The position numbers and the translations under genes are program-made. 64,000 nt of DNA from an uncultured Prevotella sp. (lineage in GTDB: Bacteria; Bacteroidota; Bacteroidia; Bacteroidales; Bacteroidaceae). The notes beneath the pieces were generated by a model that saw nothing but the letters and a program-made list of their open reading frames with translations, searched no databases and had not been told where the DNA came from. This document shows positions 55,127-63,432 of this stretch, one piece after another. The DNA is taken from assembly GCA_938028745.1 (NCBI GenBank), contig CALIZL010000020.1, positions 62,001 to 126,000 on the forward strand, given 5' to 3'. Position 1 is the first letter of the stretch; each line of letters begins with the position of its first letter.

Positions 55127-57277
55127 CTACACCAACTTGAAACGAACGCGGAAAGTGCGTGTAGGTTCGTCCCAATTGGTGCCCAACAGCACGAATTTGC
55201 CAATCTGCCCCGTAGAACGCACGTGCTTGCCTATGCAGGGACAAGCGTCGAAATCGCCTATTCTAACAATACGCACCATGTTTGAATAGTCGTCGGGCAC
55301 GCGCGACAGGTCGATACCTTCGGGTAAGTCGTACCTATCTACAAGCTCGTAGGTAACAGGAAGGTCCTCTTCTATCAGCTCGTTCATGCGCCGTTCTATC
55401 TCCTTTTCGTCTTGTCGCGAAGGTTTTCTATCAAGCGTGTAGCTTATCTTGCTCTTCTTCCGCTCTACGTGCGCATTGGTTGAACGTCCGCAATCGAACA
55501 TTCTAATCATCACTTGGTTAAGTAGATGTTCGGCCGTATGCGCAGGTGGGAACTCGTCCTTATTGTGCGTGCACAGCAATAGTTCGTCGTCTTTCATCTT
55601 AGTGTTAAACTTAAAAATTCTTCCGTTATATGGAGCGAGTGTCATCGAGATGTTTCCATCGCGGCCGAGGTTCTCAACGGTAGTTTCGCCAGTGAGCAAA
55701 TCTATCGCGCCAAAATGTCCTTCGGGCAGTTCCAGATAGTCGAACGCGTGCCCTGGGATATTTACTTGCACGCTATTGCTTTCGCCAGAGAAGTTAACCA
55801 CCACCAAAAGTAATTCGTCTTGCCACTTTCTTAGGAAGGCGAAATGCCGTGCAGGATTGAAATTATCTGACTGCGGATTGACGTACATCAGGTCGAAGAA
55901 AAGGCCTTTACCAATAGCCGACTCGCCACGCGCAATGCGAAGAATGTGCTGATACTGGGCATAAATCTCGTTTTCTTGTGCAGAAAGCTTCTCGCGGCTG
56001 AAGTAACCACGATAAAGAGAGCCAACCGTCCAATAGTCGAAGATGGTTGTGCGCCCGTCTATACCGCTAAATCCTTCGTTATCCATGCCTGGTTCGCCAA
56101 ACTCTTGGCCTGCATATATCAGCATAGGGTTGCGCTGCATCAAGGCCGATACAATAAGTGCAGGTATGGCTCGCTGGGCATCGCCGCAGAAAAAGGGACT
56201 TGCAATGCGCTGTTCGTCGTGGTTTTCAAGGAAGTAAAGCATGTGCTTACCAATATCGTCGAGCGATTGCCACTGATAAGTGATGGCTGCCGCATGGCTT
56301 TCTTGGCGCACAATGCTCTTCATACAATCGTACATGCCCACCTTATCATAAAGGTAATCAAAGCCCGACTGCACATAAGCGCGGTATTGGTAGGGGTCGT
56401 AAACTTCGCCAATGACGATAGTTTGCGGATAATTCTCCTTTAATATGCCCGTGGCGTATTGCCAAAAGGCTGTTGGAACCATTTCAACCATGTCGCAACG
56501 GAAACCATCTACCCCCGCATCTGCCCAAAACAAAAGGATGTCTACCATCTTTTTCCAAGTGTTGGGCACAGGAACAAAATGCTCGCTACGCCCAGCAGCG
56601 TCGCAATAGTCTACGCCATAGTTCAGCTTAATGGTTTCGTACCAGTCGTTAATGCCTGGATGATTGTCGAAACGGTCGTTGCCTGTGGCTTTTGCAGGCT
56701 GTTCATGATAGGTGTTTCCTGCGCTATCGGTAAGCGAAATGGAGGGTTCGAACGGCTTTCCCCAACAATAATAAAAGTTATTGTTAGTGGAAAAATGCAG
56801 GCTGGTATCGTCGTTTTCACCTAAGTCGGCCACGCCATTCGGCCTGCAAACCGACTTATATTCTCGTGCAACATGGTTGGGTACAAAATCAACGATTACC
56901 TTCATGCCGCACTTGTGCACCCTTTGCACCAATGCCTTGAACTCTTCTAACCGATGTTCAACGTCTACGGCCAAGTCGGGCGAGACGTCGTAGTAGTCGG
57001 TAATGGCGTAAGGCGAGCCGGCCTTACCCTTCACTATAACACTGTGTTGCGTGGGAATGCCGTACTCAGAGTAGTCTGTTTGCGATGCGTGGCGGATAAT
57101 GCCCGTAAACCAAATGTGGCTAATGCCCAACTTGCGGATGCGTTGCAGAGCCCGTTCGTCGAAGTCGTTCATCTTTCCGCAGCCATTTTCGGCAATCGTC
57201 CCCCACCTTTTGTTAGTGAGGTTGCGATTGCCGAAAAGCCGTGGAAACACCTGATATATGATAATCTTGTTGTTCAC
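55127..57277 (-). CDS. Fusion: GH13 alpha-amylase family + AlaX-like alanyl-tRNA editing domain
   Basis: A 716-residue continuous reading. Residues 1 to about 560 are a GH13 enzyme without signal peptide: region I VDFVPNH (129-135), nucleophile Asp262 in DGFRCDMVE, acid/base Glu291 in IGEVYDP, and Asp354 in LENHDEQR. Residues 561-716 resemble AlaX proteins that hydrolyse misacylated tRNA-Ala: the zinc motif HTAEH (His580, His584), then CIGKH (Cys681, His685). Met561 (codon at 55595-55597) would be a natural start for the second protein, so the fusion may come from loss of a stop or of overlapping frames. Both active sites are intact. The two functions have no obvious link. Confidence 0.83.
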   Translation of the reverse strand: MNNKIIIYQVFPRLFGNRNLTNKRWGTIAENGCGKMNDFDERALQRIRKLGISHIWFTGIIRHASQTDYSEYGIPTQHSVIVKGKAGSPYAITDYYDVSPDLAVDVEHRLEEFKALVQRVHKCGMKVIVDFVPNHVAREYKSVCRPNGVADLGENDDTSLHFSTNNNFYYCWGKPFEPSISLTDSAGNTYHEQPAKATGNDRFDNHPGINDWYETIKLNYGVDYCDAAGRSEHFVPVPNTWKKMVDILLFWADAGVDGFRCDMVEMVPTAFWQYATGILKENYPQTIVIGEVYDPYQYRAYVQSGFDYLYDKVGMYDCMKSIVRQESHAAAITYQWQSLDDIGKHMLYFLENHDEQRIASPFFCGDAQRAIPALIVSALMQRNPMLIYAGQEFGEPGMDNEGFSGIDGRTTIFDYWTVGSLYRGYFSREKLSAQENEIYAQYQHILRIARGESAIGKGLFFDLMYVNPQSDNFNPARHFAFLRKWQDELLLVVVNFSGESNSVQVNIPGHAFDYLELPEGHFGAIDLLTGETTVENLGRDGNISMTLAPYNGRIFKFNTKMKDDELLLCTHNKDEFPPAHTAEHLLNQVMIRMFDCGRSTNAHVERKKSKISYTLDRKPSRQDEKEIERRMNELIEEDLPVTYELVDRYDLPEGIDLSRVPDDYSNMVRIVRIGDFDACPCIGKHVRSTGQIGKFVLLGTNWDEPTRTFRVRFKLV

Positions 57278-57333
57278 GATGGTGTGTTTATTCCAAAGGT
57301 GGAACGCGCAAGAAATGCGTTCCCTAGTAATGA

Positions 57334-58221
57334 TTATTCTATGCCGTGTGCAGCAACAGCCTTGTCGATACGACCTATCATGCCTTGCAAGGCCTTACCT
57401 GGACCGCATTCGGTGAAGTCGTTGGCACCGTCCTTTATCATGTTTTGCACGCTAGAAGTCCATCTTACCGAGCTAGTAAGCTGTGCTATAAGGTTCTTCT
57501 TAATCTCTTCGGGTGCAGTGTGAGCCTGTCCGTCAACGTTTTGGTAAACGGGGCACTTGGGTTCAGCGAACGTAGTGTTCTCAATGGCAGTCTGCAGTTC
57601 GTCTTTTGCGGGCTGCATCAAGGGCGAATGGAAGGCTCCACCCACCTTCAAGGGCAACGCACGTTTTGCACCAGCCTCTTTAAGCAGTTCGCAAGCTTGG
57701 TTTACGGCATCAATGTTACCCGAAATAACAAGCTGTCCGGGACAGTTGTAGTTGGCAGCAACCACCACGTTGCCCGTTGTGCTTACCTGTTGGCAAACCT
57801 TTTCCACCGTTTCATCGTCCAATCCAACGATGGCGGCCATTGTTCCGGGAGCCACTTCGCAAGCCTTTTGCATGGCCATTGCACGGGCATAAACCAAGCG
57901 TAAGCCATCTTCAAAGCTCAACGCACCTGCTGCTACGAGTGCAGAAAACTCGCCCAAGCTATGTCCTGCAACCATTGATGGGGTAAATTCGTCGCCCAAA
58001 CAAAGGGCCGAAATAACGCTGTGCAAGAACACAGCAGGCTGAGTTATCTTTGTTTCTTTAAGTTGCTCATCAGTTCCGTTGAACATTATGTCCGTGATAC
58101 TATAACCAAGGATTTCGTTGGCCTTATCAAACAATTCCTTTGCCAAAGGCTTTGAGTCGTACAGGTCTTTGCCCATACCCGCAAATTGTGCTCCCTGACC
58201 AGGGAAAACGTATGCTTTCAT
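57334..58221 (-). CDS. fabD: Malonyl-CoA:ACP transacylase
   Basis: A 295-residue enzyme that loads malonyl onto acyl-carrier protein for fatty acid synthesis. It shows the N-terminal FPGQGAQFAGMGKDLY, the nucleophile serine in GHSLGEFSALVAAG, the substrate Arg in RAMAMQKACE, and the His in GGAFHSPLMQPA. It is followed 56 bp later by the GH13-AlaX gene on the same strand. It has a TAATTTTG -7 element at 58264-58271. Confidence 0.95.
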   Translation of the reverse strand: MKAYVFPGQGAQFAGMGKDLYDSKPLAKELFDKANEILGYSITDIMFNGTDEQLKETKITQPAVFLHSVISALCLGDEFTPSMVAGHSLGEFSALVAAGALSFEDGLRLVYARAMAMQKACEVAPGTMAAIVGLDDETVEKVCQQVSTTGNVVVAANYNCPGQLVISGNIDAVNQACELLKEAGAKRALPLKVGGAFHSPLMQPAKDELQTAIENTTFAEPKCPVYQNVDGQAHTAPEEIKKNLIAQLTSSVRWTSSVQNMIKDGANDFTECGPGKALQGMIGRIDKAVAAHGIE

Positions 58222-58263
58222 ACCGAATTTAATTTGTTGTTGTAATTGATTTTAACTATTATG

Positions 58264-58271
58264 CAAAATTA
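58264..58271 (-). promoter_or_regulatory. -7 element (TAATTTTG) of fabD
   Basis: TAATTTTG on the minus strand about 43 bp before the fabD ATG. The gap 58272-58582 also holds a small inverted repeat (GGATTTTC / GAAAATCC, about 58452-58490) and no gene. Confidence 0.5.
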
Positions 58272-58582
58272 ATACTTTTCTTCCAACTCTGCAAATAATC
58301 GCCGCCCTATACTTATTTGCTCACTGCAAATGCTGTACATTATTCCATTACACACATTTAACCCCAATCAGTTCATTAGAAAAAACGCTTTGATTTTGCC
58401 AAAGGAAAGACTGAACACGTGCAAAGCGTGAACTCGCCGGTCATATTCCAAATAATAAAGGAGGATTTTCATAACACGCTGCTTTTGAAAATCCGTAATG
58501 AACCGATTTCGGTTTAATAAAATGCAACCCAGCATATAGGGCTTCCAAACTCGTTTCCTTCTTGCTTGACAACGAAACAGCT

Positions 58583-59209
58583 TTATACACCAACAAGGTT
58601 TGGATTATCAATTAGTTCGCTTACGGCAATACTTTGAGGAACAAACATTGCTCGATTATGAATCATGAAATTACCTGACTTACCATTATAGTTTACAACA
58701 GCATCTGGAAATGCAATCAGATTGTTCTCTGGTTTAGTTGATATTTCTCTTGTTCCATCAGGTAAGGTGTAATACCAATGTACCTTCTGACCTATTTTCT
58801 TTAGAATAGCATACACCTTATTCTTCCATGCCCTTTCTTCTTTGTCGTCTATCTCATATGAATCGGCTATTCTACCATGTTGCAAACATCCTTCTACATT
58901 TCTATCAGGAGCTGAACGTAAGAATTGCATTTGAGCTCGGCCTAGTTGGAAAAAGTGGTAATATCCGCTACGCATTTTGTAACACTTGCTCAATTCTTCC
59001 ATACTAATCATGTCAAGATTGACTATTGAGAAGATATCACTATCCAATCTCGTTACATCGGTAACTAAGCGATCGTCTATACACGCTTCAAAAGAGGGCT
59101 TTACATCCAAAAAGTATATACTAGGATTAAAAACTCTCAAGGCCTTGCAAAACATCTTTTCGTCTGCTGTCGTCATAAACAACTGACAATCTCTTCCCTT
59201 CTCCATCAT
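58583..59209 (-). CDS. Hypothetical protein, 208 residues, more A/T-rich than neighbours
   Basis: An intracellular protein without signal or membrane helix (MMEKGRDCQLFMTTADEKMF start). The composition is mixed, with one segment (about residues 120-160) rich in charged and aromatic residues (ERAWKNKVYAILKKIGQKVHWYY). No family recognised. Its codons look more A/T-rich than those of fabD upstream and it sits next to composite element copy E, so it may be a recently acquired gene. Either of the two adjacent ATGs (59209, 59206) could be the start. Confidence 0.62.
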   Translation of the reverse strand: MMEKGRDCQLFMTTADEKMFCKALRVFNPSIYFLDVKPSFEACIDDRLVTDVTRLDSDIFSIVNLDMISMEELSKCYKMRSGYYHFFQLGRAQMQFLRSAPDRNVEGCLQHGRIADSYEIDDKEERAWKNKVYAILKKIGQKVHWYYTLPDGTREISTKPENNLIAFPDAVVNYNGKSGNFMIHNRAMFVPQSIAVSELIDNPNLVGV

Positions 59210-59458
59210 TAATGGTGTTTAATGGTTGATACCTCCCTCATATTTAGTAGCACATAAACCAATAGGGGCATGTCGAAAACCATAGTGTTCACTGCCTTCG
59301 GTATAATAGCGGACACGATGTTGCTGCCATTGCACATCGTTTATATCATTATTGTCCAAAACGTTTTAAAAATGAAGTCGTCTTGACTTTTTGTTTCTAC
59401 GAATTGAGAGGGGTTTTATTATCTTTGTAATGCAAAACCAAGACAAGCACCCCCTTTC

Positions 59459-59599
59459 ATGCACGAAGTACTGGACAAAGATACGATAAAATCCAGAATT
59501 ATGCCCCATTTGCCTATAGCAAAACGTGGATATGTCTCAAAAGGCGACACGGTGGAAGTCATTCAATACATTCTCTATAAGCCAGAAAACTGGCTGTAA
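59459..59599 (+). pseudogene. Transposase N-terminal fragment (IS5/DUF4096-like) with promoter
   Basis: A 46-residue reading (MHEVLDKDTIKSRIMPHLPI, then AKRGYVSKGDTVEVIQYILY, then a stop after ENWL). It resembles the N-terminal region of IS5-superfamily transposases. Upstream lie a TATCTTTG element (59420-59427) and the TTGACTTTTT end shared with both ends of copy C. The catalytic part is missing, so it is a remnant. Confidence 0.62.
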
Positions 59600-60377
59600 T
59601 GGCAAATGACTTCTGTGTTGCCATGATACTGTCTCCGTGGGCCATGAGCAGCATGCCCTGCAACCGCTCGCTCTGGCCGTCGTAAGCGAAGGTGCTTTCT
59701 ACCTCGTTACCCACGTCCATGTATGCGGCAGAATCTACTTTGTCTAGTTTTTAGTAAGTATTTTAACATTATTAGTGCCCTTTCTGTTCACCAATCGCTC
59801 ACCTTGCTGCAAAAAATCGATTCTCGCGAGGGTTGTTTTTGGTGCAAAAAGGGATTAGTCTGTGCATACGGCAAAATGAATAATTATTTCAAAGAATCGC
59901 CATTTGTACCTGTTTCGAGGCTATTTGCAGCAAAATAGAGTGCGTTTTGGTGCAAAATAGAGTGCGTTTTGGTGCTAAATGGGGTGCGTTTTGGTGCTAA
60001 ACGCAAGGAGAAATGCTGCTAAATGCGGTGCGAATTGCTACTAAATGCGGGACGATTATGCATAACCATCCACAGCAAATGTATAAACAAAACCTTCTAG
60101 AACCATGAAATACATCGCTGAAAGGGGCAAAATGGCCATTAAAAAGTAGGGTTTTAGAGGTTAAAAGTGCGTAATTGGGGGTAAACAAAAATGAGCTGAC
60201 AACCAAACTAGAAAGGCAAAATGGTGCAAAATGCAGGCCATATGCTTAAAAGTAGACAAAACAAAAGACGTGAAAAGTTAGAAATAGTGGATTTTTACCT
60301 ACTTTATAGCCTATACTTTCGCTAGAACGGAGCGAAAATTAAAGCGACTTTGTAAAACAAAAATAATAATTTTAAGT

Positions 60378-60655
60378 CTCTGAGTTGGTGAGTTTATCAG
60401 TTTGTGAGTTTGTGAGTCTGCGAGTTTGTGGGTTGATTAGTTTATCAGTTTGTGAGTTTGTGCGTTAGCGAGTTTGTGGGTCTGTGGGTCTGAGAGTTTG
60501 TAGGTCTGCGAGTTTGTGGGTCTGTGGGTCTGAGAGTTTGTAGGTCTGCGAGTTTGTGGGTTGATTAGTTTATCAGTTTGTGAGTTTGTGGGGTTGTGAG
60601 TTTATGGGCTTGCGAGTTAGTGACTTAATGAGTTTATGAGCTTGTGGGCTGAGCA
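60378..60655 (+). repeat. Tandem array of GAGTTTGTGAGTT-like units in copy E
   Basis: About 280 bp of repeated GAGTTTGTGGGTCTG, GAGTTTGTAGGTCTG and GATTAGTTTATCAGTT blocks, strongly G/T-biased on this strand. Longer steps also repeat: a stretch of about 42 bp containing GTGGGTCTGTGGGTCTGAG occurs twice within 60470-60555. Same family as the arrays at 12036-12150 and, inverted, 37290-37660 and 47420-47635. Confidence 0.88.
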
Positions 60656-60726
60656 GAATTTCGTTCAATATCTCAAAATGACACATCCCTCCCTAATTAG
60701 CTGGATGTTGGATGTAGAAGACTTGG

Positions 60727-60766
60727 AAAACAGAAACCCCGACTGACCTTGGGCCAATCGGGGTTC
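60727..60766 (-). terminator. Terminator of rpsF-rpsR-rplI
   Basis: AACCCCGA (60735-60742) pairs with TCGGGGTT (60758-60765). On the minus strand TCTGTTTTCC follows. It lies 27 bp after the rplI stop. Confidence 0.75.
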
Positions 60767-60792
60767 ATATAGATTTGCTTTACAGTGCAAAA

Positions 60793-61332
60793 TTATTCTG
60801 CTGCGGGAGCCTCTTCTACCTCGGCGTTGGGCGTTTGCTCAACAACCTCAGCAACGGGTGCTTCTTCTACGGCGGGTGTTTCAACCACGGCGTTTTCGGC
60901 AACAACCTTAACAGGAACAACTATTTCCACTTCTTTATGGAAGTGAACAACAGCTTCGAAATCGCCAACACGCTTAATGTCGCGCATGGTGATAATCTTC
61001 CTATCTACCTCGATACCTTGTTTCTTCAATTCTTCGGCAACGGTGGCTGCGTTAACAGAACCGTATGTTGCGCCAGTTGCAGAAACCTTGGCCTCGATAA
61101 CAAGTGCCACGCCTTCGAGTGCTTTCGCTTTCTTTTCGGCCTCGGCCTTGATAGCAGCAAGCTTGTGTGCCTGTTGTTTCAAGTTCTCAGCGAGAACCTT
61201 CTTAGCCGATTCGGAAGCAATAACAGCCTTGCCCGTAGGGATGAGATAGTTACGGCCATAGCCGCTTTTTACGTTTACAATATCGTTCTTATAACCTAGT
61301 CCGATAATGTCTTCTTTAAGTATTAATTCCAT
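60793..61332 (-). CDS. rplI: 50S ribosomal protein L9 with extended acidic tail
   Basis: A 179-residue L9; the family is usually about 150. The N-domain is standard (MELILKEDIIGLGYKNDIVN, then GYGRNYLIPTGKAV), followed by the connecting helix (ENLKQQAHKLAAIKAEAEKK) and the C-domain with VGDFEAVVHFHKEVEIVVPV. The last 30 or so residues are an Ala/Glu/Val-rich acidic tail (ETPAVEEAPVAEVVEQ), a disordered extension I believe is common in Bacteroidetes. Third gene of the S6-S18-L9 operon, 16 bp after rpsR. Confidence 0.95.
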   Translation of the reverse strand: MELILKEDIIGLGYKNDIVNVKSGYGRNYLIPTGKAVIASESAKKVLAENLKQQAHKLAAIKAEAEKKAKALEGVALVIEAKVSATGATYGSVNAATVAEELKKQGIEVDRKIITMRDIKRVGDFEAVVHFHKEVEIVVPVKVVAENAVVETPAVEEAPVAEVVEQTPNAEVEEAPAAE

Positions 61333-61348
61333 TCTGTTCCTCCTCTCG

Positions 61349-61618
61349 TTATTTCATCAAATCGGTTACATAAGGAAGCAACGCTATTTGGCGTGCGCGC
61401 TTGATGGCTTGTGCCACGCGGCGTTGGTATTTGAGCGAAGTGCCTGTGATGCGACGGGGCAAAATCTTACCCTGCTCGTTAAGGAACTTCTTGAGGAACT
61501 CGGGATCCTTATAGTCGATGTATTTGATACCGCTCTTCTTGAAACGGCAATATTTCTTCTTTTTGGTGTCCACCGAGGGTGGGGTCAAATAGCGAATTTC
61601 TGATTGCTTGTCTGCCAT
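61349..61618 (-). CDS. rpsR: 30S ribosomal protein S18
   Basis: An 89-residue protein of the 30S platform that binds S6. It shows CRFKKSGIKYIDYKDPEFLK, then ILPRRITGTSLKYQRRVAQA and IKRARQIALLPYVTDLMK at the end. The N-terminal Cys pair used in zinc-type S18 proteins is not present. Second gene of the operon, 2 bp after rpsF. Confidence 0.95.
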   Translation of the reverse strand: MADKQSEIRYLTPPSVDTKKKKYCRFKKSGIKYIDYKDPEFLKKFLNEQGKILPRRITGTSLKYQRRVAQAIKRARQIALLPYVTDLMK

Positions 61619-61620
61619 GT

Positions 61621-61968
61621 TTAAGCCTCCTCTAATTTTTTAGTCCACTTGTGCTTTCTCTTCTCGGCGTATTGTACGGCGTACTTGTCGAGTTTCACTA
61701 CCATGTGACGGATAACTTTCTCGTCACGGCGATAGCCTGTTTCGAGCGATTTAATCACTTCTGGCTCGGCCTTGAACTCCAACAGACAATAGAAGCCTGT
61801 TGATTTCTTCTGAATAGCATAAGCCATTTTTTTCAATCCCCAGGCCTCTTCGTTCACAATCTCGGCACCTTTATCGGTGAGGAGTTTCTTGAATTTAGCG
61901 ACCGTTTCCTTCATCTGTTCATCAGACAAAACGGGAGTCAAAATGAAAACGGTTTCGTATTGATTCAT
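61621..61968 (-). CDS. rpsF: 30S ribosomal protein S6
   Basis: A 115-residue protein with the S6 fold: MNQYETVFILTPVLSDEQMK, then WGLKKMAYAIQKKSTGFYCL and ETGYRRDEKVIRHMVVKLDK. First gene of the rpsF-rpsR-rplI operon, transcribed from a TTGG-N19-TACCTTTG promoter at 62012-62042. The basic tail has no poly-Glu extension. Confidence 0.95.
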   Translation of the reverse strand: MNQYETVFILTPVLSDEQMKETVAKFKKLLTDKGAEIVNEEAWGLKKMAYAIQKKSTGFYCLLEFKAEPEVIKSLETGYRRDEKVIRHMVVKLDKYAVQYAEKRKHKWTKKLEEA

Positions 61969-62011
61969 ACTGAAAATGTAATTAATAAATGTTATTTTGC
62001 AAATTGCGGTG

Positions 62012-62042
62012 CAAAGGTATTGATTTTTATTGATTTAACCAA
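62012..62042 (-). promoter_or_regulatory. Promoter of rpsF-rpsR-rplI
   Basis: On the minus strand TTGG (62039-62042), a 19-base spacer and TACCTTTG (62012-62019). 43 bp before the rpsF ATG. It faces the start of the small membrane protein gene at 62080. Confidence 0.7.
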
Positions 62043-62079
62043 ACCTTTTTTGTAATTTTGTGTTCACATTAGATTGATT

Positions 62080-62259
62080 ATGAGGAAATTTTATCCATAT
62101 ATCGGCCTTGCGTTGGTCTGCATGGGCGTTATCATATTTATCGTTAGCTACTTTGCCAAGTGGACACACAGCAACCTTCCACTCTTTATAGGACTGGTTT
62201 TGGTGGTTTGCGGTGCCGTGCTACATGTTGTTTGGCAAAAGAAGTCGAGCGAATATTAA
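62080..62259 (+). CDS. Small two-helix membrane protein
   Basis: A 59-residue protein with helices at about residues 6-28 and 34-54 (YIGLALVCMGVIIFIVSYFA, then LPLFIGLVLVVCGAVLHVVW) and a charged tail KKSSEY. It is transcribed divergently from rpsF. I chose the ATG at 62080 rather than a TTG two codons upstream. The stop codon lies in the left end of the MITE-like element at 62256. No family recognised. Confidence 0.72.
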   Translation: MRKFYPYIGLALVCMGVIIFIVSYFAKWTHSNLPLFIGLVLVVCGAVLHVVWQKKSSEY

Positions 62260-62457
62260 ACCCAAATCGGTCGTTAGACCGCATATCACATGTTTTATGT
62301 TGTTTTCATTGCTCCCTGTTCACCTTTCGTTTGCTTGTCGGCATCTTCCCTGTCTTATTCTTTTGACGTAGTTCACTACGCCTTAAAGAATAAGACAGGG
62401 AAGATACTCAACAATACACAAAATCCGAACAGGCTCTAACAACCGATTTGGGTTAAG
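62256..62457. mobile_element. MITE-like inverted-repeat element, about 200 bp
   Basis: Ends are near-identical inverted repeats: TTAAACCCAAATCGGTCGTT on the left (continuing AGA to 62278) and, reading the other strand, TTAACCCAAATCGGTTGTTA on the right (62457 back to 62436). The core is a long hairpin whose arms ATCTTCCCTGTCTTATTCTT (62343-62362) and its complement (62386-62406) are perfect, with a GTAG-TTCA-CTAC tip. No protein is encoded. Partial relatives are at 10953-11066 and 24259-24350. The left TTAA supplies the TAA stop of the gene at 62080. Confidence 0.78.
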
Positions 62458-62564
62458 CCCGCGTCACGTACGATGGGGTTAAAGCATACGCGTCAACGGG
62501 GCGCAGGCAGATTTGCCAAGCGCCCCGTTAAAATGGAAAGCTAAGGTTAATTAAGTTACGTACG

Positions 62565-62720
62565 TTTTTGAGTTATCGGGTTTGTGAGTTATGAGTTTAC
62601 ATGCCATCTCCTACTCTCCCCAAATAAAAAGCACATGAACTTATTATTGCAGAAGAACTTGAGAGCTTAAAAACTCACGAACTAGCTAGCCCACGAACCA
62701 ACGAACTCAGAAACTTTTTG
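62565..62720. repeat. Short inverted pair of GAGTT-array fragments
   Basis: On the plus strand, TTTTTGAGTTATCGGGTTTG and GTGAGTTATGAGTTT (62570-62605), then a reversed set CTTAAAAACTCACGAACTAG (62668-62687) and AACCAACGAACTCAGAAACT. It resembles pieces of the composite-element arrays placed head to head. No gene in 62458-62728. Confidence 0.6.
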
Positions 62721-62728
62721 TTTATAGC

Positions 62729-63427
62729 CTACTCCACATCGGGTGTTATCAGCTTATAACCCTTACCGTGGATGTTGATGATTTCGATGTCTTCATCGTC
62801 TTTCAAATGCTTACGCAATTTCGTGATATACACGTCCATCGAGCGAGCATTGAAATAATTGTCGTCTATCCAAATAGTTTTCAGTGCGAAGTCGCGCTGC
62901 AAAATCTCGTTGGCGTGCGAACAAAGCAGAGCCAAGAGTTCGTTCTCCTTGGTGGTAAGCTTAGTTTGCTTGCCGCCAATGGTAAGCAATTGTTTCTGCG
63001 TGTCGAACAAGAACTTGCCTATATGATATAAGGTGTTTTCCTTATTCTTCTTTCCGCGAACGCGGCGCAGTATGGCCTCTACGCGGAAAACCAACTCTTC
63101 CATCGAGAAAGGCTTGGTGATATAGTCGTCTGCTCCAATCTTGAAACCTTCCAGAATGTCTTCTTTCAGCGTCTTGGCCGTTAAGAAAACAATGGGGATT
63201 TCAGAGTTAGCCTGCCTTATCTCCTGTGCTAATGTAAAGCCATCCTTTTTAGGCATCATCACGTCTAGCACACAAATATCAAACTTCGTTTTCAAAAAGG
63301 CCTTGTAGCCAGCCTCGCCGTCAGGACAAAGTTCAGCCATATAGCCCTTAGCCTGCAAGTACTCGCGAAGCAACATTCCCAAATTCTCATCGTCCTCGCA
63401 TAACAGGATTTTCAATTTCTCGTCCAT
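62729..63427 (-). CDS. rprY: OmpR-family response regulator (RprY-like)
   Basis: A 232-residue regulator. The receiver domain (about residues 1-120) has the acidic pair EDD, the phosphoacceptor Asp in FDICVLDVMMPKKDGFTLA, and Lys in DDYITKPFSMEEL. The OmpR-type winged helix (about 135-230) has LTTKENELLALLCSHANEIL and YFNARSMDVYITKLRKHLKD. It strongly resembles RprY, partner of the sensor RprX in Bacteroides, and the kinase gene lies 5 bp upstream. Targets are not known here. Confidence 0.9.
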   Translation of the reverse strand: MDEKLKILLCEDDENLGMLLREYLQAKGYMAELCPDGEAGYKAFLKTKFDICVLDVMMPKKDGFTLAQEIRQANSEIPIVFLTAKTLKEDILEGFKIGADDYITKPFSMEELVFRVEAILRRVRGKKNKENTLYHIGKFLFDTQKQLLTIGGKQTKLTTKENELLALLCSHANEILQRDFALKTIWIDDNYFNARSMDVYITKLRKHLKDDEDIEIINIHGKGYKLITPDVE

Positions 63428-63432
63428 AATCT

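Larger units (their letters stand above)
59375..60660 (+). repeat. Composite intergenic element, copy E
   Basis: Plus orientation. Order: a TCGTCTTGACTTTTT end with promoter TATCTTTG (59420-59427); a transposase N-terminal fragment (59459-59599); an antisense protein-like remnant (59600-59729); a TTTAACATTATTAGTGCCC and CGATTCTCGCGAGGG block (59760-59850); a 22-bp array (59921-60055); a conserved block ending AACTAGAAAGGCAAAATGG (60070-60240); a CGCTAGAACGGAG block (60310-60370); and a GAGTTTGTGAGTT array (60378-60655). It matches copy A in the same order and copy C inverted. Confidence 0.85.

Noticed and set aside
60378..60655. CRISPR or telomere-like repeat
   Set aside because: Units are irregular 8-16-bp steps with no unique spacers; better explained as a slippage-prone tandem array within the composite element.
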